The notes beneath the pieces are model-generated. The model saw nothing but the letters and a program-made list of their open reading frames with translations. It ran no database searches and was not told the DNA's origin. A DNA stretch of 64,000 bases from Cyrtodaria siliqua (lineage: Eukaryota; Mollusca; Bivalvia; Adapedonta; Hiatellidae), in assembly GCA_037043455.1 (NCBI GenBank), contig JAWPHD010001348.1, positions 248,001-312,000 on the forward strand, given 5' to 3'. Shown here in pieces: positions 59,476 through 64,000 of the stretch. Position 1 is the stretch's first letter. Each line of letters opens with the position of its first letter. The position numbers were made by a program, and so were the translations under genes.

Positions 59476-60295
59476 CACTACCGCAACCGTTTTATGAGGT
59501 TAGAATCGGACCCGAAAATTGACCAAATTCTTACCCCTCGACACACAGCGCCTAGGTCAATCTAAAAATATTGATTCGGAAACCGGGTGATACTAAGGCT
59601 GTACTCTTGAAAGCGTCGGATGTCTTCCGGCTTTTTCGTCAAATAACGACAACCATAGCGTATATTGATACGATAGAGGATTCACATTACATGATTATAA
59701 CCTCAGGTACATTTACAAACATTCACCTAGAAAGACGTCAGATCAACACTGATACAATGAATTTAGAATATACATATTTATTTATATGATATATGTCGAT
59801 GAATACCTGATTCTCGCTTGCTGCACTTTGCTTGTTCGACTTTGGCAGCTACATTTACCGATTAATTTCAATACAATATTAAAAAAACATCTAATTTTCT
59901 TGTCTTGTGAATCATTGTTGGTATAAAATAATTGTAAAATATAATATATAATTTTTAATACGACTTTTTATGTAGAGATTGCTACTAAAATGACTCTTAT
60001 TCATAAAGGTTTGATGCACTGTTTTAAACAATGCACCCAAGTACTGGACTAAAGGTATTTTAGGTAAGTTACCACATTGTATTACATTTTGAATGTGAAA
60101 TCACGCTTCATCCATTTATATATTATATAGTCTGTACTTTGATCAATGCAATACACTCATACACATATCAAAGTAATTTGAAACGCCTACAATTTAGGAA
60201 AAGGTGGCGCAAGGTACCGATATAGTTTTCCAGTTCTGAATTGTCTTTCCCTTTTCTCTGACTTTCTCGCTTCTTGAATCCGTATCCGCGCACGC
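59476..60295. other. No recognisable gene
   Basis: A 72-codon frame (59571-59789) has no recognisable family. AT-rich otherwise. Confidence 0.35.
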
Positions 60296-60545
60296 GATTC
60301 TTCTCCTTCAAACTGAAGAGTCTCTGACTGGTAATCATTTACCCTTCACCGCTGTGGTTCGATCCCTCATGGGTTTTGGAATTTTTATGTGAGGAAGCTA
60401 TCCAGCTGGCTTGCGGAACGTGTCCGCCCGTACACGAAAATTGACCGGAGGGGGGCACCTGGGGTTTTCCTACACCGATGGAAACTGGAAAGTTACCATA
60501 TATCCTTAGATGTTGGTGCGACTATAAATCCATTTCAGTTCAGTT
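60296..60545 (+). mobile_element. tRNA-derived SINE, molluscan type
   Basis: B-box GTGGTTCGATCCC at 60353-60365, with a weak upstream A-box region. The body contains GCTGGCTTGCGGAACG, GGGGGCACCTGGGGTTTTCC, ACTGGAAAGTTACCATAT and GTTGGTGCGAC, motifs I associate with the bivalve SINE group that has a shared 3' domain (BivaMD/MetaSINE type; exact family not verifiable here). A degraded tail TTCAGTTCAGTTCAAAC ends it. Confidence 0.6.
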
Positions 60546-60908
60546 CAAACTAAAGAGCTGAGATCTTCATAGACCGTAAGTGCAGTACTGTACGTACAGT
60601 TTTAACAAAGTGTATACTCTCCTTTGCATCGATTCTAAATTACTATTTAATATTGAAACGAAGCGGTAAATACGTTAGCTGAATAGGGAGCGTACACATT
60701 ATATTTTACTTTATAAAACTGACGTTGAGCTTTGATATTGACTTATACGCATTATCATAAGTATTGGTTACACTCCCCACCCCGCCTCTATACCCCATCC
60801 CAAATACATACTCAAATCATAGGATTTGTTTCCAAACAGCAAAATAAGCTAAGATTGATATATACGTTATACTAAATGGATGTCATACATTGATGACATT
60901 ATAAGCTA

Positions 60909-61080
60909 CAGTGGGTTACGTGGGGTATAGAATCACTTGGGTTAAACGTCTAAATTTCAAATCAAAGGAACATATATCTATTTTAGCTTCTGATATAGAT
61001 TTACCCTTTTAGTTGTACTTTATATTTATACCAAAATAACGTTGATACAGACGAATAATTTTAATCACAATACTTATTTC
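60909..61080. mobile_element. Partial copy of the 24961-25516 TIR element
   Basis: GGGGTATAGAATCACTTGGG, TTAAACGTCTAAATTT and CTGATATAGATTTACCCTTT match the reverse complement of 25516-25410. The opposite end was not found, so it is truncated or diverged. 61081-61440 holds nothing recognisable. Confidence 0.6.
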
Positions 61081-61649
61081 CTTAAGGATCATTTGACTGT
61101 AGATAGTAGTTTATTGACCAGCTTGCTTAAGTACAGTCCTCCTGTGGTCGAAGACGCGGTCAGCTGACCGAAATAACTGACAATAGACCAGATTAGTGGA
61201 ATCATTCTCAATAGTAATCCCCTAGCTGCCATATTATGACTTACTGATACTCCGTTGTGTAGCGGGCGATCTTAATAAGTTCACGGAAAGTATCACAGCA
61301 ACATTGATGGAATTTATTTATTAAACGTTCTGTAAGTTGTTGTTGTGTGACACTGAATCAACCACAGCACATTTCAAGAGATCGGACGAAATTCGGTAAG
61401 GCATAACCATAAAAAGTAGATATACAAATCGATCAGGAATACATGGGTACTTAATATGGTAGTGTGCTGTTTGGGTAAGTTAAATAAAAACCGGTCTGTT
61501 TCTGGTCGTGTTACCCAAAAACCAGGGTAGGGTAGGTAGGTATTTTTTTTTTAAAAATTATTCCTGACTTTAGTAAATTCACATCAAGAACGTCAAAAGC
61601 ATGTTTCTTGAACATAATATGGGTGGTCCACTATAAAACTGACTTTATT

Positions 61650-61700
61650 GGTGGCGGAGGGGGGGTGGGGGGGGGGGGGGTGGCGGGGGGGGGGGGACGA
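61650..61700. repeat. G-rich tract
   Basis: About 45 of 50 bases are G on the plus strand, in runs up to 11, including GGGGGTGGGG words. Confidence 0.95.
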
Positions 61701-61769
61701 TGGGCCCAACAAAGTTTAGGGTCGGGACCTATGGAAGATCAGAATAACGAACCTATTTTCTTTTTTGGC

Positions 61770-62565
61770 CTGAATATGGTAGTGTGCAGTTTTGGTGGTA
61801 TACTTGGGTACTGAATATGAAAGTATGCATTTTCAGTGGTATGCTTAAGTTCTGAAATGGTAGTGAGCAGTTTGGTGTAGTATACATGAGTACTGCATAT
61901 AGTAGTGTGTAGTTTTGGGTAGTATGCATGGGTATTGAATATGGTAGTGTGCAGTTTGGGTCGTATACATAGTAACACAATATGGTAATGTGCCGTTTTG
62001 GTAGTATACTTTGGTAATGGATATGGTAGAGTGCAGTTGGGTAATATACTTGGGTAGTGAATATGGTAGTGTGCAGTTTGTGAGATACATGTTTACTTAA
62101 TATGGTATGGTGCTGTTTAGGGTAGTATACTTGGATAGTGAATATGGAAGTGTACAGTTCCGGTAGTATACATGGGTACTGAATAAGGTAATATGCAGTT
62201 TTGGGTAGTATACTTGGGCACCGAATATGGTAGCGTACAGAACGGGTAGAATACTTGGGTACTGAATATGGTAATGTGTAGTATGGGTACATGGGTACTG
62301 AATATAGTAGTGTACAGTTCGATAGAATACTTGGGTATTAACTAGGGTAATGTGCAGTTGGGGTTAGTATAATTGGGCTCTGAATATGGTAGTGTATAGT
62401 TCGGGTATTATACTTGGGTACTGAATATGGTAATGTGCAGTTTGGGGTACATGAGTACTGAATATGGTAGTGTACAGTTCGGGAGGTATACTTGGGTACT
62501 TAAGATGGTCATGTGCAGCTGAATAGTATACATGTATACTTTATATGGTAACGTACAGTTCGATA
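61770..62565. repeat. 41-bp minisatellite, about 19 units
   Basis: Unit GGTACTGAATATGGTAGTGT, GCAGTTTGGGTAGTATACTTG. Units are diverged with small indels. A lone relative is at 61442. Antisense frames (61753-62292 and others) give repeated HTTIF/LHTTIC peptides and are artefacts. Confidence 0.9.
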
Positions 62566-62754
62566 CTAAACTAAACTAAACACACTTTGGGTTGTATTTT
62601 TGGGCGGGGAACAAATGTTAAAGTGCACCGTATGGTTCTCATGGTTTGGAGTACGGTATTGTCTTAACCAAATAGGCTTAATTTATCCAATGTGAAAGAG
62701 GTAACTGCAGAGTTCCATTACTTAAGTAAATACACATTTTAAGGATAAATATTC

Positions 62755-63510
62755 CTTTGGGATCATCAAGCCCAATCTTTGTGGTTTTAAAGTAAAATAC
62801 CACTTAAGCCAGTGCTATTGGGGTGCGGTGTTGTACCTTATATTACCTCTAATGAACTGAATCAATATAACCGATTTTGCTATTTTCTCTCTTGTTTGTG
62901 TTTTTTTACTTCCAGGTGATCCCATTTTCAGTAATTATTGACATTCACACTAGCGTTTGTTTAGTGCAAAATGACTCCGAATTCAAATCAGTATTATTAT
63001 TACTTGCTGGTCCTTTGGGATCATCAAGCACTGTCTGTGTGACTTTAGAGTAAATTACTCTCAAAAGAGTATGCGAGTAGACCTTTGGAAACTGCTGAAC
63101 ACGACACATACGAAATATTGCAGTCTCGGTTTGATTGAGACTGTTCATGCCCGGTAGTGAACTATGCTAGCTACCGCTCACGCCCTCTAGCCCCGGGTTG
63201 AGCAGAACTCAATATTCATATCAAGCCTGTGTTAGTGGGCGTGAGAGGTGTGCATCTTATATATTTATACCTCTCATGAATATATTCCATAAAACCGATC
63301 TGCTGTTTTTCTCTCTTGTTTGTGTTTGTTACTCCAAAGGGAACCTCTTTTCACTATGTATTGACATTTATACTAGCGTTTCACACAAGCGTTTGTTTAT
63401 TGCATTGTCGCAGTTGTAAAAAGTCACCCCGAATACCAATTAGCCCTGTTATTAGTGTTTCTTTGGGATCTTGGGATCATCAAGCTCAATCTTTGTGACT
63501 TTTATAAAAT
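62755..63510. repeat. Diverged ~190-bp repeat copies and dispersed repeat copy 2
   Basis: TTTGGGATCATCAAGC recurs near 62757, 63014 and 63472. Blocks CTCTTGTTTGTGTTT, TATTGACATT, ACTAGCGTTT link 62880-63062 with 63308-63505. 63068-63208 is the partner of 1861-1997. Confidence 0.7.
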
Positions 63511-64000
63511 AAAAAATGATTATTACCCTATTTTTTCGCAACGCTCTGCATAATTTGTGGTTGACACATTTGCCGCTATGCTTTTCACTTTGATTGAGCA
63601 ATGACGGGCATATTATGGACCCTATGGTGACGTTTATCTAAATCCTGAGAGGATGGTTAACGCTTGATGATTGTCTTCTCCAATCTTGTCTTGTCGTCCT
63701 CTTAAAGTTTTATTCTCTTACTGCTCTGGGTTCTGCCAAGCCTAATGAGTGCTTGCTTTGTGGATTTATATTGCCACGGACCTAATAACAAATATATTGG
63801 ACATTACGAAAAGTATGTAAATTTCACGTGGCACAGTGCGAAAATTTCACAAAATATTTCACACGTTAAACACATATAATATGAAGAGTTTTATAGATAC
63901 AAGTTTCATTCATGCCGTTATCACATCACATATTTAATTTTCTTTCCAATGATAGTATTTTGCTTTCTCTTACATTTAGAGCAAAAATGGAGTTTGACGG
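63511..64000. other. No recognisable gene
   Basis: No repeat, motif or extended frame that I can support up to the window edge. Confidence 0.35.

Noticed and set aside
61753..62292. 179-codon minus-strand frame with Tyr/His/Thr-rich repeats
   Set aside because: It is the translation of the 41-bp minisatellite; repeats drift in frame and have no initiation or splice context.

Overview
The window reads as intergenic DNA from a large, AT-rich, repeat-dense invertebrate genome, most likely a bivalve mollusc. The evidence is the mixture present: tRNA-derived SINEs with molluscan-type bodies, minisatellite-bearing non-autonomous elements with hairpin ends (pearl/Helentron-associated type), decayed Ty3/gypsy and non-LTR retroelements, and many small inverted-repeat elements. 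No bacterial gene, operon, rRNA, CRISPR array or intact functional tRNA was found. I see no convincing host protein-coding gene in the 64 kb. Almost every open frame is a by-product of repeats or a fragment of a mobile element.

Layout. 0-6.9 kb: diverged tandem repeats, a MITE with perfect 52-bp inverted ends, two TTAA-flanked MITEs, one SINE inserted inside another, and a PIF/Harbinger-like element with an antisense MADF-like remnant. 6.9-13.4 kb: a broken Ty3/gypsy retrotransposon (gag, protease, RT, RNase H; no integrase seen), split by a 2.36-kb TTAA-flanked element that itself holds an LTR-like repeat. 13.4-17.2 kb: a 3.56-kb element with ~333-bp inverted ends, carrying C2H2 zinc-finger exons on the minus strand and a possible small spliced basic ORF on the plus strand, lying inside a repeat whose uninterrupted relative is at 5.56-5.83 kb. 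17.7-19.2 kb: a 164/127-bp tandem array. 19.4-31.5 kb: MITEs, SINEs, a second LTR-like copy, two more TTAA elements and a hairpin element. 31.6-33.1 kb: a ~33-bp minisatellite interrupted by foldback elements. 34.2-36.5 kb: a decayed non-LTR retrotransposon (2A-like motif, PHD-like cysteines, endonuclease remnant with a 140-bp triplication). 37-38.7 kb: recent 243-bp and 120-bp tandem duplications. 40.5-48.5 kb: a ~1.7-kb segment duplicated, with the second copy split by a 2.39-kb insertion containing a G-rich minisatellite element. 48.5-52.3 kb: a 3.7-kb, 46-bp minisatellite with higher-order structure. 53.4-55.5 kb: Helentron-like ends and microsatellites. 58.1-58.9 kb: an antisense reverse-transcriptase C-terminal remnant. 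58.9-63.5 kb: further tandem repeats, a SINE and a 41-bp minisatellite.

The parts do not form a pathway. They record layered transposition (up to three levels deep), tandem amplification and decay. The most unusual items are the TTAA-bounded element families, some with internal tRNA-like sequences, and the long-inverted-repeat element carrying zinc-finger exons.
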